DNA of 64,000 nt from Desulfobacteraceae bacterium. GTDB taxonomy: Bacteria > Desulfobacterota > Desulfobacteria > Desulfobacterales > Desulfobacteraceae. Made by a program: the position numbers and the translations under genes. Below, in pieces: positions 25,783-34,380 of this stretch. The first letter of the stretch is position 1; each line of letters begins with the position of its first letter. The notes under the pieces were generated by a model that made no database searches, was not told the origin of the DNA, and saw only the letters and a list, made by a program, of their open reading frames with translations. The stretch is from NCBI GenBank assembly GCA_016744295.1, contig JADGEQ010000005.1:150788-214787 (forward strand), written 5' to 3'.

Positions 25783-25820
25783 TGACAAAAATTGTCATGA
25801 TTCCATGACAATTTTTGTCA
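25783..25820. promoter_or_regulatory. Tandem TGACAA-N3-TTGTCA operators
   Basis: Two 15-bp dyads, TGACAAAAATTGTCA (25783-25797) and TGACAATTTTTGTCA (25806-25820), with centres 23 bp apart (about two helical turns). Together they form a larger perfect palindrome. They lie between the divergent REC-PATAN and Cache-HAMP genes, about 36 bp upstream of a predicted -35. They probably bind a dimeric regulator side by side. The rest of 25548-25973 (426 nt, AT-rich) shows only the promoter at 25856. Confidence 0.7.
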
Positions 25821-25855
25821 AAGAGCCAAGGGGAATACCTGATTTAAAGGCTATC

Positions 25856-25884
25856 TTGACAAGATTGCTTTCTTCACATAGCAT
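25856..25884 (+). promoter_or_regulatory. Predicted sigma-70-type promoter for the Cache-HAMP gene
   Basis: TTGACA (25856-25861) and TAGCAT (25879-25884) separated by 17 nt, about 90 nt upstream of the GTG start at 25974 and just downstream of the tandem operators. Confidence 0.5.
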
Positions 25885-25973
25885 TGCATAAAAATTGCTC
25901 ATTTTTGCTTTTTAAATGTAACGGATGCATAGGGCAGAATTTATCAACCACTATCTTAAAAGGAATCCATTCG

Positions 25974-27038
25974 GTGAAAATTTCTCAGAAAGTACCTTTG
26001 GTGACATCAATTATTGTGATTGCTTCATTTGCTATTTTTTCCCGGTTTCAATACAACATGGTTCGCAGCGCAATGCTTGAGAAATTAGAGAGCAATATTG
26101 CTGAAACATCTGTTGTGCTGTCCCAGCAGATTACCAACTGGCTAAATGGTAAACTCGCCCTCATTGATATGATGGCTGAAACCATTGATGCTGATTTTGA
26201 ACGGCAAACCATCCAAACAACCATGAACAATCCGTTGCTCAAAAAAGAATTTATATTGGTATACGGGGTATTGGATACAGACGGCAAGCTAATCTCAAAT
26301 ACGCCCAGTTGGTCACCACCTGCGGGTTGGGACGGGCGAAAACGCCCCTGGTATAAGCTTGCCCGGTCCACGACAGGTGCTGTGCTGACAGAACCCTACG
26401 TCGATACTAAAACCAAAGAAGTCCTTATTTCTGCAGTTAGTTGTCTCAAAGATAAGGGTGAATTTCAAGGCGCTTTTGGTGGCGATCTGAGCATGAAGAC
26501 AGTATCCGATGCTGTCAACACCCTGAATTTTAACAATACCGGATATGCCTTCCTGGTCAATTCCCAAGGAACCATCATCAGCCACCCGGACAGCAACCTG
26601 AACGGCAAGCAGCTGAGTTCTCTTTTTACAGAGTCTCCAACCCTGAGCAATCGCCTTCAGGAGTTGAAGATTGAAGACAATCTTGTGCTTACCAAATTTT
26701 CTCCCATGAAGGGACTTGCCAATACAGAATGGCTGATCGGTGTTGTTCTTGATAAAGACAAGACCATGGCCGAAGCAAATTCCCTTAAGGTGAGTGCGAT
26801 TATAGGAATGCTGATCAGTGGACTTATCTCCTCTCTAGTCCTCTATATTACCATGACCCGTCTGTTGTTGAATCCCATAAATAAACTGATTGCAACCGCC
26901 GATGAAATCAGTCTTGGCAAGCTGGATTTTGAGATCCTGGAGACGGAAAGAACAGATGAAATCGGCGCCCTGGCAAAGGCCATTGAGCGCCTGGGTATCA
27001 GCATTCAGCTGGCAATCAAGCGGTTGCAAAAAAAATAG
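25974..27038 (+). CDS. Cache-HAMP membrane receptor without output domain
   Basis: Protein of 354 residues from a GTG start preceded by AAAGGA (25958-25963). TM1 at about 7-23, a dCache-type periplasmic domain from ~30 to 265 (YGVLDTDGKLISNTPSW, KRPWYKLAR, then GGDLSMKTVSDAVNTLNF and FLVNSQGTIISHP), TM2 near 270-295, then a HAMP domain (TRLLLNPINKLIATADEIS ... RTDEIGALAKAIERLG). It stops about 15 residues after HAMP, where chemoreceptors, kinases or GGDEF proteins would continue. A classical terminator begins 35 nt later, so the gene really ends here. It may signal through a partner via its HAMP domain. The divergent REC-PATAN/Roadblock operon is the obvious candidate. Confidence 0.85.
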   Translation: MKISQKVPLVTSIIVIASFAIFSRFQYNMVRSAMLEKLESNIAETSVVLSQQITNWLNGKLALIDMMAETIDADFERQTIQTTMNNPLLKKEFILVYGVLDTDGKLISNTPSWSPPAGWDGRKRPWYKLARSTTGAVLTEPYVDTKTKEVLISAVSCLKDKGEFQGAFGGDLSMKTVSDAVNTLNFNNTGYAFLVNSQGTIISHPDSNLNGKQLSSLFTESPTLSNRLQELKIEDNLVLTKFSPMKGLANTEWLIGVVLDKDKTMAEANSLKVSAIIGMLISGLISSLVLYITMTRLLLNPINKLIATADEISLGKLDFEILETERTDEIGALAKAIERLGISIQLAIKRLQKK

Positions 27039-27073
27039 GGTTGTCTGCAGGGAGCCCCATCCATGAACCTCAG

Positions 27074-27119
27074 AAAGCCCTTGAACGGTTGAGCAATCGC
27101 AATATCAAGGGCTTTTTTT
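27074..27119 (+). terminator. Intrinsic terminator after the Cache-HAMP gene
   Basis: Perfect stem AAAGCCCTTGA (27074-27084) with TCAAGGGCTTT (27105-27115) followed by a run of T to 27119. It also lies 9 nt from the convergent glpR stop. Confidence 0.9.
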
Positions 27120-27127
27120 ACTAAAAA

Positions 27128-27901
27128 TTAGCTGACAACAAGATTGATACCGTTGCTGGAGATAACTTCCATAAGCTGCTTCGGCGGTTTTTTATCTGTG
27201 ATTAATGTATCTATTTCGGTGATACTGCCAAGCTTGACCATGGCGTTTCGGCCAAACTTTGTGTGATCGGTAACAAGATAAACTTTTCTTGAATTTTCGA
27301 TGATGGTCCTTGCCACATAAACCTCCCTGAAGTCAAAATCAAGCAATGTGCCGTCAAGGTCAATGCCGCTGATCCCAATGATACCGATATCCACCTTGAA
27401 CTGACGGATAAATTTAACAGCGGCCTCTCCGGTAATCCCGCAATCCCTTCCCCGGACAATACCGCCGGTGACAATCACCTCAAAGTCCTCTTTTTTACTC
27501 ATGGTTGCCGCAACATTCAGATTATTGGTGATCACCCTTAATTTGTTGTGATTCATCAATTGGCTTGCAACAAGTTCCGTTGTTGTTCCGATATTAATAA
27601 AAAGAGAAGCGCTGTCCGGTATCATGGCGGATACGGCTCCGGCAATTTTCTTTTTTTCATTGAGAAGAATTTCTTTTCGATGCCGGTAGGCCACATTTTC
27701 CGTGCTTAAAGATAAGCCGGCACCTCCATGATATCTTGAAATAACCCCTTCTTTGTCAAGAAAATTAATATCCCTCCTGATGGTCTGGGGTGTCACATTG
27801 AACAGAGTTGCCATCTCTTCGACGGAAACAAATCCGTTATTTTTAATCAAAGAAATAATTTCATCGTGTCGGTTGTTGATCGTCTTTCGTTTATTGATCA
27901 T
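27128..27901 (-). CDS. glpR: DeoR-family repressor, GlpR-type
   Basis: Transcription repressor, 257 residues. N-terminal DeoR winged helix (RHDEIISLIKNNGFVSVEEMA ... VTPQTIRRDINFLDKEGVISRYHGG, residues 11-60) and C-terminal sugar-phosphate sensor domain (LFINIGTTTE near 100, GGIVRGRDCGITG near 150). It lies 57 nt downstream of glpK in the same direction, and TTCG-containing operators occur before three glp operons here. It is therefore very probably the glycerol-3-phosphate-responsive repressor of this regulon. Confidence 0.88.
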   Translation of the reverse strand: MINKRKTINNRHDEIISLIKNNGFVSVEEMATLFNVTPQTIRRDINFLDKEGVISRYHGGAGLSLSTENVAYRHRKEILLNEKKKIAGAVSAMIPDSASLFINIGTTTELVASQLMNHNKLRVITNNLNVAATMSKKEDFEVIVTGGIVRGRDCGITGEAAVKFIRQFKVDIGIIGISGIDLDGTLLDFDFREVYVARTIIENSRKVYLVTDHTKFGRNAMVKLGSITEIDTLITDKKPPKQLMEVISSNGINLVVS

Positions 27902-27958
27902 AAGCTTATATCTGACTGCCTTTTTTTGGGGTGAGGATTAGGTTTTGCAAAAGAAGCA

Positions 27959-29488
27959 TTAATGGCAGTCCTTTGACGCTTGTATCCAGCTGTATGATTT
28001 CTCAATCGCTTTTTTCCATTTCAAATACAACTCTTCCCGATGTTCCGGTCCCATGTCAGGGGTCCATCTTTTGCCCTCTGACCAATTTACCTTCAACTGT
28101 TTTGTGCTGGACCAGAAACCAGTGGCAAGGCCAGCTGCATAGGCCGCCCCCAGCGCTGTTGTTTCTATGACCGTCGGTCTAATAATGGGAACATCCAGTA
28201 TATCCGACTGAAACTGCATTAACAACTCATTGAGAACCATTCCCCCATCAACCTTAAGATGCTTTAAGGCAACATTGGAATCTTTTTCCATTGCCAGAAC
28301 AATGTCCCGGGTTTGATAGGCACAGGCCTCAAGTACTGCCCTTGCAATATGCCCCTTATTGGCAAAACCTGTCAATCCGGCAATCACGCCCCGGGCGTCG
28401 GACCGCCAGTAGGGGGCAAACAGACCGGAGAATGCGGGAACAAAATAAACATCCCCGTTATCTTTAACGGTTGCTGCCAACGCTTCGATTTCCGGGGCGG
28501 TCTTAATGATACCAAGGTTATCCCTCATCCATTGAACCAACGATCCTGCCATGGCAATGGAACCTTCCAGACAATAAACAGGTTTTTCAGTGTTTATTTG
28601 ATACCCTATTGTTGTTAACAGACCGTGGGTTGATCGGATCATGGTATTTCCGGTATTCAACAGCAGAAAACAGCCTGTGCCATAGGTATTCTTGGCTTCC
28701 CCTTTCGAAAAGCAGGTCTGACCGAAAAGGGCAGACTGCTGATCCCCAAGGGCCCCGCACACAGGGATGCGGCCCCCAAAAGGGCCCTGTTCCAGGGTTG
28801 ATCCCCAACTTTTGGAATCAATGGACGGCCTGATTTCAGGAAGCATTGGGGCGGGGATTCCAACGGCATCCAGCAGCTCCTTGTCCCATTCCAAGGTATC
28901 CAGATTCAGCAGCATGGTTCTGCTTGCATTGGTAACATCGGTTATGTGGGATCCACGATTCGGCCCGCCTGTCAGCCACCAAATAATCCAGCTTTCAATG
29001 GTGCCAAAGAGTGCATTCCCTGTGCCACTATCTTGTTTTGCATCGGGAACATGGTCCAGAATCCAACGTACCTTGGGCCCTGAAAAATAACTTGCAACGG
29101 GAAGTCCGGTTTTTTCATGAAAAAACGCCTCCCCATACGCTTTGACAAGATTTTTGCACAAGGCATCGGTCCGGGTGCACTGCCAGACAATGGCGTTATA
29201 ATACGGCTTTCCCGTCTTCTTGTTCCAGACAACACTTGTTTCCCTTTGATTGGTTATTCCAATGGAATCAATCTGATCAGGAGAGATCCCTGTCTTGATC
29301 ATGACCTCTTTGATGACCCAGCAGGTATTTTCCCAAATTTCAATGGGATCATGTTCAACCCAGCCGGGCTGGGGGAAAATCTGTTTATGTTCTTTCTGTG
29401 CGGATTCAAAAATCTTTCCATCTTTGTCAAAGAGGATAAATCTATTGCTGGTCGTTCCGAGATCGATTGCTCCAACATACTTGGCCAT
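27959..29488 (-). CDS. glpK: Glycerol kinase
   Basis: FGGY-family kinase, 509 residues (family about 500), converting imported glycerol to sn-glycerol-3-phosphate with ATP. Motifs: GAIDLGTTSNRFILFD near 5-20, GITNQRET near 78 (glycerol-binding Arg and Glu), WLTGGP near 170, the GALGDQQSALFGQ block near 245 with the conserved Asp, and KVDGGMVLNELLMQF near 400. Start ATG at 29488 with GGAGATGA upstream. It forms an operon with glpR and diverges from glpA1. Confidence 0.95.
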   Translation of the reverse strand: MAKYVGAIDLGTTSNRFILFDKDGKIFESAQKEHKQIFPQPGWVEHDPIEIWENTCWVIKEVMIKTGISPDQIDSIGITNQRETSVVWNKKTGKPYYNAIVWQCTRTDALCKNLVKAYGEAFFHEKTGLPVASYFSGPKVRWILDHVPDAKQDSGTGNALFGTIESWIIWWLTGGPNRGSHITDVTNASRTMLLNLDTLEWDKELLDAVGIPAPMLPEIRPSIDSKSWGSTLEQGPFGGRIPVCGALGDQQSALFGQTCFSKGEAKNTYGTGCFLLLNTGNTMIRSTHGLLTTIGYQINTEKPVYCLEGSIAMAGSLVQWMRDNLGIIKTAPEIEALAATVKDNGDVYFVPAFSGLFAPYWRSDARGVIAGLTGFANKGHIARAVLEACAYQTRDIVLAMEKDSNVALKHLKVDGGMVLNELLMQFQSDILDVPIIRPTVIETTALGAAYAAGLATGFWSSTKQLKVNWSEGKRWTPDMGPEHREELYLKWKKAIEKSYSWIQASKDCH

Positions 29489-29541
29489 GACGTCATCTCC
29501 AGATCTAAAATTTTAGTGATCCATAATCATAATTTCCATCT

Positions 29542-29586
29542 AAATCTAACAATTGAATGTTACATTATCAATTTAATGTTAGATTT
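29542..29586. promoter_or_regulatory. Inverted repeat in the glpK leader
   Basis: AAATCTAACA (29542-29551) and TGTTAGATTT (29577-29586) are perfect inverted repeats 54-98 bp upstream of glpK. An inner AATTGA/TCAATT pair allows a longer bulged stem. It could be a leader hairpin or a dimer operator. The 296-nt glpK-glpA1 gap otherwise holds the glpA1 promoter block. Confidence 0.5.
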
Positions 29587-29677
29587 AAAACATTAAATAT
29601 TAGAAACAAATTTTTTTTTATAAGAGCTTTAATTTATAGGATTTTATTAAAAACCCCATTTATAGTGACGGAACATA

Positions 29678-29747
29678 TTTTCGCTGAATCTTCGTTTTCT
29701 TCGCTTGTGGAAATTATTAAAGCGTGGTATTTACTTTTTCGAACATT
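29678..29747 (+). promoter_or_regulatory. glpA1 promoter with GlpR-like operators
   Basis: Same architecture as the glpS promoter: TTTTCG (29678-29683), AATCTTCGTT (29687-29696), -35 TTGTGG (29705-29710), 17-bp spacer, extended -10 TG-G-TATTTA (hexamer 29728-29733), operator TTTTTCGAACAT (29735-29746). The 22-bp and 35-bp offsets between motif blocks equal those at glpS. The reverse complement AATGTTCGAA fits the GlpR half-site consensus. Confidence 0.75.
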
Positions 29748-29784
29748 TATTTTTTTTACATAGGATAAATCACACCCTTAACTT

Positions 29785-31359
29785 ATGAAGAAAATGATAG
29801 AAACTCAAGTTCTCATTATCGGTGGCGGTGCCACAGGAACAGGTATTGCCCGGGACCTCTCCCTCAGAGGGATGAATGTTATACTCATTGAAAAACAAGA
29901 TTTAAATGCAGGTGCCTCGGGGGGTAATCATGGATTGCTCCACAGCGGGGCCAGATACGTTTGTTCAGATCCTGAGGCTGCTGTTGAATGCAATAATGAA
30001 CTGAATATTATCAAAAAAATGGCCGGGCATTGTGTTGAAGAAACCAATGGTTTTTTTGTTGCGGTTCCCGGTGATGAGGAACACTACATTGCGGATTTCC
30101 CGGAAATGTGCAGGGCTTCGGGGATACCCGTTACGCCTGTTGATGTAAAAGATGCAATCCAGATGGAACCAGCCCTTTCCCATGAAACAATTGCCGTCTA
30201 TGAAGTCAATGATGCATCCATCAACCCCTTTAAACTTTCAATAGAGAATATGAACGATGCCATCTCCATGGGGGGGCAGTATTTCAGCTATTGCATGCTC
30301 CAAAGCTTTGAAATAAAAAACAAAAAAATTTGCTGTGCCAAAATCCAAAACCAAATAAACCATGAAACCTTTTATATCAAGGCAGATACCTATATCAATG
30401 CCTCGGGGGCCTGGGCCAGTCATGTGGCTTGTCTGGCTGATATCCCCATTCGGATGGTATTTTCCAAGGGAAGCCTTCTTGTCACAGGCAAACGCATCAC
30501 AAAACGCGTCATCAACCGGTTAAGAAAAGCCACAAATGGTGATATCCTGGTTCCCGGGGGAGTGGTCTCCATTCTTGGAACAACCTCAGTCAGGGTGGAT
30601 TCTCCGGATCATATTTTTCCCACAGTGGAAGAGGTGGATTATATTATCAGTGAAGGAGAAAGAATGGTTCCCTCTCTCAAAAGTTGCCGTTATGTGAGAG
30701 CCTATTCCGGAGTCCGCCCCCTAGTGAGCATGGGCAGCGATGATGACAGAGCCGTGAGCCGGGGATTTACCCTCATTGACCATGAACAGGACGATGTGGA
30801 TAACTTTATAACCATCACAGGCGGAAAGCTTTCCACCTATCGATTAATGGCTGAAAAAACATCTGATCTCATCTGCAAAAAACAAGGGATTTTCTCGGAA
30901 TGCAAGACAAAGGTAATCCCCCTGCCTTCAACTAAAAGTGGAGAATGGGCAGAACCAGGGGCGGGTATCAGTGAATCCTTTGGACCCCGAGCCAAGGATC
31001 GGGTTTTGTGTGAGTGTGAAATGGTGCCTGCAAGTGCCATCGATACGATCATAAACTCCATTAAAGCCAACAGGGGCAAACCGGATCTGACATCCATCGC
31101 CCTTAGGAGCCGGGTTGGAAAGGGTCCCTGCCAGGGTTCTTTTTGCAGCGTCAGAATATTAGCCCACATGTACAACACAGATGAAATCACCGGCGCCAAA
31201 GGAATTGATGACCTTAAAAATTTTTTAAACGAAAGATGGAAGGGAGAACAGTCTTTGTTATGGGATCAGGCACTTGTCCAGTCTTCATTAAAGGAGATGA
31301 TACATTGCGGTTTGTTCGGACTTGAAACCTGTCAGGGGTTGGATGGTTTAAACAAATGA
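29785..31359 (+). CDS. glpA: Anaerobic glycerol-3-phosphate dehydrogenase subunit A, copy 1
   Basis: FAD flavoprotein oxidising sn-glycerol-3-phosphate to dihydroxyacetone phosphate, 524 residues (GlpA about 540). N-terminal Rossmann motif IIGGGATGTGIARDLSLRG near 11-29 and GASGGNHGLLHSGARYV near 48-64. C-terminal BFD-like [2Fe-2S] module with CEC (near 412) and CQGSFC (near 450). The start is the ATG at 29785 in an MKKMIE context with a poor ribosome-binding site. The stop overlaps the glpB1 start. It works with GlpB1 and the two downstream electron-transfer proteins. Confidence 0.93.
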   Translation: MKKMIETQVLIIGGGATGTGIARDLSLRGMNVILIEKQDLNAGASGGNHGLLHSGARYVCSDPEAAVECNNELNIIKKMAGHCVEETNGFFVAVPGDEEHYIADFPEMCRASGIPVTPVDVKDAIQMEPALSHETIAVYEVNDASINPFKLSIENMNDAISMGGQYFSYCMLQSFEIKNKKICCAKIQNQINHETFYIKADTYINASGAWASHVACLADIPIRMVFSKGSLLVTGKRITKRVINRLRKATNGDILVPGGVVSILGTTSVRVDSPDHIFPTVEEVDYIISEGERMVPSLKSCRYVRAYSGVRPLVSMGSDDDRAVSRGFTLIDHEQDDVDNFITITGGKLSTYRLMAEKTSDLICKKQGIFSECKTKVIPLPSTKSGEWAEPGAGISESFGPRAKDRVLCECEMVPASAIDTIINSIKANRGKPDLTSIALRSRVGKGPCQGSFCSVRILAHMYNTDEITGAKGIDDLKNFLNERWKGEQSLLWDQALVQSSLKEMIHCGLFGLETCQGLDGLNK

Positions 31360-32681
31360 AGGCCAGACAAAAAAAAGATAGACAAAGGATAAATTGCGAC
31401 CTATTGGTCATCGGTGCCGGCTTTGCGGGCATGGTCGCGGCTGCCAGGGGTTCAAGCCTTGGATTAAAGACCGTCCAGGTTGGCAACTCTGCCACTCTTT
31501 TTTTGGTCAGCGGATTGTTTGATCTTTTGGGTGTTTATCCAATCGGATCGGGTCAGTCCCTGGCTTCCCCCGGAGCCGGATTTGAAAAGCTTAAGGTTGC
31601 AAACCCCCTTCACCCCTATTCAAAAACTGGATATGAGAAGGTTCTGGAAAGCTTTGATTTTCTACAAGATTTTTTGGCATCTGCAAAATTAGACTACCAG
31701 TCAAATACCGCTGAAAATTATTCTGTTCTGACCGCTGCCGGCACCTTTAAACCCAGTTATATGGTGCCAAAAACCTTTTTAAAGGGCTGTACCCTCAAGC
31801 AAACGAACAAAAGGCTTTTGCTTATTGATTTCAAGCGGTTAAGAGAATTTTCCGCAAAACAGATCTCCAATGTTCTCCAAAAAAGATGTCCTGACCTGGC
31901 AGCTTCGGAATCAATATCAACAATGACCATTGAAATACCCGATGTTTCAACCACCCTCACCCCAACCCGGCTGGCCGGTTTATTTGACGATATTCAATTT
32001 TTAAAATACCTGTCCAAAAAAATCGCCCCCTTTGCTGACAAAGCTGATATTGTGGGCCTTCCCGCGGTGTGCGGGATCAACAACAGCCTGGGTGTTATCA
32101 GACAACTGGAAGAAATGACAGGTCTTGATTGTTTTGAAATACCCGGGTTGCCGCCCTCCATCCCTGGATTACGATTAAAAAACGCCTTTGAAAAAAAATT
32201 ATCAGAAAATAAGGTAACCTTTTTAAGCAACTCAAAAATCAATACCAGTGAGTTTGAAGATCATCACTTTATTTTAAATGCCGAAACCCAGAACATGGAA
32301 ACAAAAATCATGTCCAGGGGCGTTATCCTGGCAAGCGGCAGATTTCCGGGCGGCGGACTCCATGCAACAAGAGAACAGATCACCGAGACCATATTCAACC
32401 TTCGGGTTTACCAGCCAAAAAAAAGAAGCCTGTGGTATGATAAAAATTTTTTCAATCCAAAGGGCCACCCCATCAACCGGGCAGGGATTGAAACCGACAA
32501 CGCCTTTCGGCCAGTGGATCAAACCAGCCGGCCGGTATTTGACCGCCTTTATGCCGCAGGCACTATCCTGGCCCATAACGACTGGGCAAGACTCAAATCA
32601 GGTTCAGGGGTTTCATGCCTAAGTGCATTTACCGCGGTTAATGACTTTTACAAATCTTTCCTGGGTAATACCAATGTTTAA
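31356..32681 (+). CDS. glpB: Anaerobic glycerol-3-phosphate dehydrogenase subunit B, copy 1
   Basis: Flavoprotein subunit, 441 residues (GlpB about 420). N-terminal nucleotide-binding motif LLVIGAGFAGMVAAARG near 14-30 and C-terminal GTILAHNDWARLKSGSGVS near 405-425, both typical of GlpB. It shuttles electrons from GlpA to the membrane partner. It starts inside the glpA1 stop (ATGA), and the next gene begins inside its last codons. Confidence 0.9.
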   Translation: MKARQKKDRQRINCDLLVIGAGFAGMVAAARGSSLGLKTVQVGNSATLFLVSGLFDLLGVYPIGSGQSLASPGAGFEKLKVANPLHPYSKTGYEKVLESFDFLQDFLASAKLDYQSNTAENYSVLTAAGTFKPSYMVPKTFLKGCTLKQTNKRLLLIDFKRLREFSAKQISNVLQKRCPDLAASESISTMTIEIPDVSTTLTPTRLAGLFDDIQFLKYLSKKIAPFADKADIVGLPAVCGINNSLGVIRQLEEMTGLDCFEIPGLPPSIPGLRLKNAFEKKLSENKVTFLSNSKINTSEFEDHHFILNAETQNMETKIMSRGVILASGRFPGGGLHATREQITETIFNLRVYQPKKRSLWYDKNFFNPKGHPINRAGIETDNAFRPVDQTSRPVFDRLYAAGTILAHNDWARLKSGSGVSCLSAFTAVNDFYKSFLGNTNV

Positions 32682-34380
32682 GTTTGAGTTTGCCCTGTAT
32701 ATTTCTCTCATCCTTTCAATTATAGGCGTACTGTTTCAACTCCGCAGGTTTAAAAAGGAGGGACAATTTTTTAAAGCAGGTAAAAACAAACCCCGGGGTG
32801 TTACCGCTTTTTCCATCCATGGTTTTATTTTAAATACCTTTTTTCAAACAAAACTATTTAAGGCCGGAAAAATAAGATGGGGGGGTCACTTTGTTCTTTT
32901 CCTGGGCTTTTTGTATCTTGTTTTTGTTCATGCCCTCCATGGGGTGACCTTTTCTGTTTTGCCGGGCTATGACCCCACCCTGGATCCCTATCAATTTTTA
33001 AGAAACCTCAGTGGTGTTCTGGTTATAGCCGGTTGTGTCGGTTTTTTGATTCGCAGACGGTTTAACCCGGAAATATTTCAGAACAGTCCCATTAAAAAAA
33101 AGGGCGTTTTTTCCATTATTCTTATTTTGCTCCTGGTTTGTTCCGGTTTTTTACTGGAAGCCTCCAAGATCATCTCAGAAGATGTTTTCATGGAAATGGT
33201 TGAAGAGTATTCAGACCTTGGCGAAGAAGCAGAACTTTTTGACCTGAAACTTTATTGGCAAAGTGAATTTTATCTTGTTTTTGATGAACCGCTATCTTTC
33301 CCCCCAAAGGAGGCCAGGGCCAGCGAACTTGAAAATAGCAACCTTGAAAATGCCAAATTCAAAAATGGAAAACGCTTAAATGAAGAATATTGTATTTCCT
33401 GTCATTCAAACATAAGATCTGCATTTTTATCCAGCGCCCTGGCAAAGGGATTGGGGACAACCCCGGGGAAAATTCTAAACCATTACAGGATCGATAAAAC
33501 CTTTTATATAATCCATTATTTGCTGTGTCTGCTGATGCTGATTTGCCTTCCCTTTTCAAGACTTTTTCACCTGTTATTAATCCCCGTTGCAAGTGCCATG
33601 CAACCTCTGACCCGGGATCAACTCCCAAAAAACGGGTCCTTTATAAACGGGTCCTTTATAAACTGGTCCTCCTTATACGGATGCACAAATTGCGGATTTT
33701 GCTCCCGGGTATGCAGTGTCTATCCCAACTTCCAGATCACCAAAAATCAAAAGATGCTGCCCCATTCAAAAATAGAATCGGTTAAGGCGATGATCAATAA
33801 CACTTCCCAGCCACCTTCCCAGTCAGATTGGTGGCAACTGAAAGAGGGCAACGCTGAGTGTACCCTGTGTCACAATTGTACGGATATCTGTCCCTCAAAC
33901 ATAGATCTTCAAAGTGTATGGATCCTCCTGGATAAACAGCTGGTTACCATGGGGTATATTGAGAATAGCTCCTTTCTGGATAGGTTTTCCCTTAAAGAAT
34001 GGGCAAAAACAGAAGACAACGCCTTCGGATATGTCTCCAAAAGTGAGATAACATCAAATCTTGCGGACAGGGTGGAAGCATTTGAAAACTGTATTCAGTG
34101 TACCATTTGCACCAATGTTTGCCCCATTGTGGATTATGATTCAAATGAAAATGATCTGACTCCCCACCAGGTGATGAACCTTCTGCGGTTGGGCAAAAAA
34201 CATCTGGCAACGGGAACCCGTATGGTATGGACCTGCCTGAACTGTTATTCCTGCCAGGAGCATTGTCCCCAGGAAATCTGTGTGGCAGATATTCTCATGG
34301 AGCTTCGCAACCATGGCAGCGCCAGTGCGGATATGATTAAACAAAGCCAAAAACCAACCCCCATAAGGCCAAACAGATGA
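32674..34380 (+). CDS. Membrane cytochrome/iron-sulfur protein replacing GlpC N-terminal part
   Basis: Protein of 568 residues with three parts. Residues 1-180 contain membrane helices resembling NarI/HdrE-type b-haem anchors (histidines in GGHFVLFLGFLYLVFVHALHGV). Near 235-245 is one CxxCH c-type-haem motif (CISCHS), followed by another pair of helices near 275-300. Residues ~330-545 hold a ferredoxin-like region with clusters CTNCGFCSRVC, CTLCHNCTDIC, CIQCTICTNVC and CLNCYSCQEHC. It is the likely quinone-linked electron acceptor for GlpAB. Unlike E. coli GlpC (about 400 residues, CCG domains at the C-terminus), the CCG part is a separate next gene. The ATG at 32674 overlaps the glpB1 end. 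The c-haem assignment is tentative. Confidence 0.82.
   Translation: MFKFEFALYISLILSIIGVLFQLRRFKKEGQFFKAGKNKPRGVTAFSIHGFILNTFFQTKLFKAGKIRWGGHFVLFLGFLYLVFVHALHGVTFSVLPGYDPTLDPYQFLRNLSGVLVIAGCVGFLIRRRFNPEIFQNSPIKKKGVFSIILILLLVCSGFLLEASKIISEDVFMEMVEEYSDLGEEAELFDLKLYWQSEFYLVFDEPLSFPPKEARASELENSNLENAKFKNGKRLNEEYCISCHSNIRSAFLSSALAKGLGTTPGKILNHYRIDKTFYIIHYLLCLLMLICLPFSRLFHLLLIPVASAMQPLTRDQLPKNGSFINGSFINWSSLYGCTNCGFCSRVCSVYPNFQITKNQKMLPHSKIESVKAMINNTSQPPSQSDWWQLKEGNAECTLCHNCTDICPSNIDLQSVWILLDKQLVTMGYIENSSFLDRFSLKEWAKTEDNAFGYVSKSEITSNLADRVEAFENCIQCTICTNVCPIVDYDSNENDLTPHQVMNLLRLGKKHLATGTRMVWTCLNCYSCQEHCPQEICVADILMELRNHGSASADMIKQSQKPTPIRPNR

Noticed and set aside
27010..27060. Possible frameshift at the A8 run ending the Cache-HAMP gene
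   Set aside because: Neither other frame continues into an output domain, and a strong terminator follows, so truncation by frameshift is unsupported.
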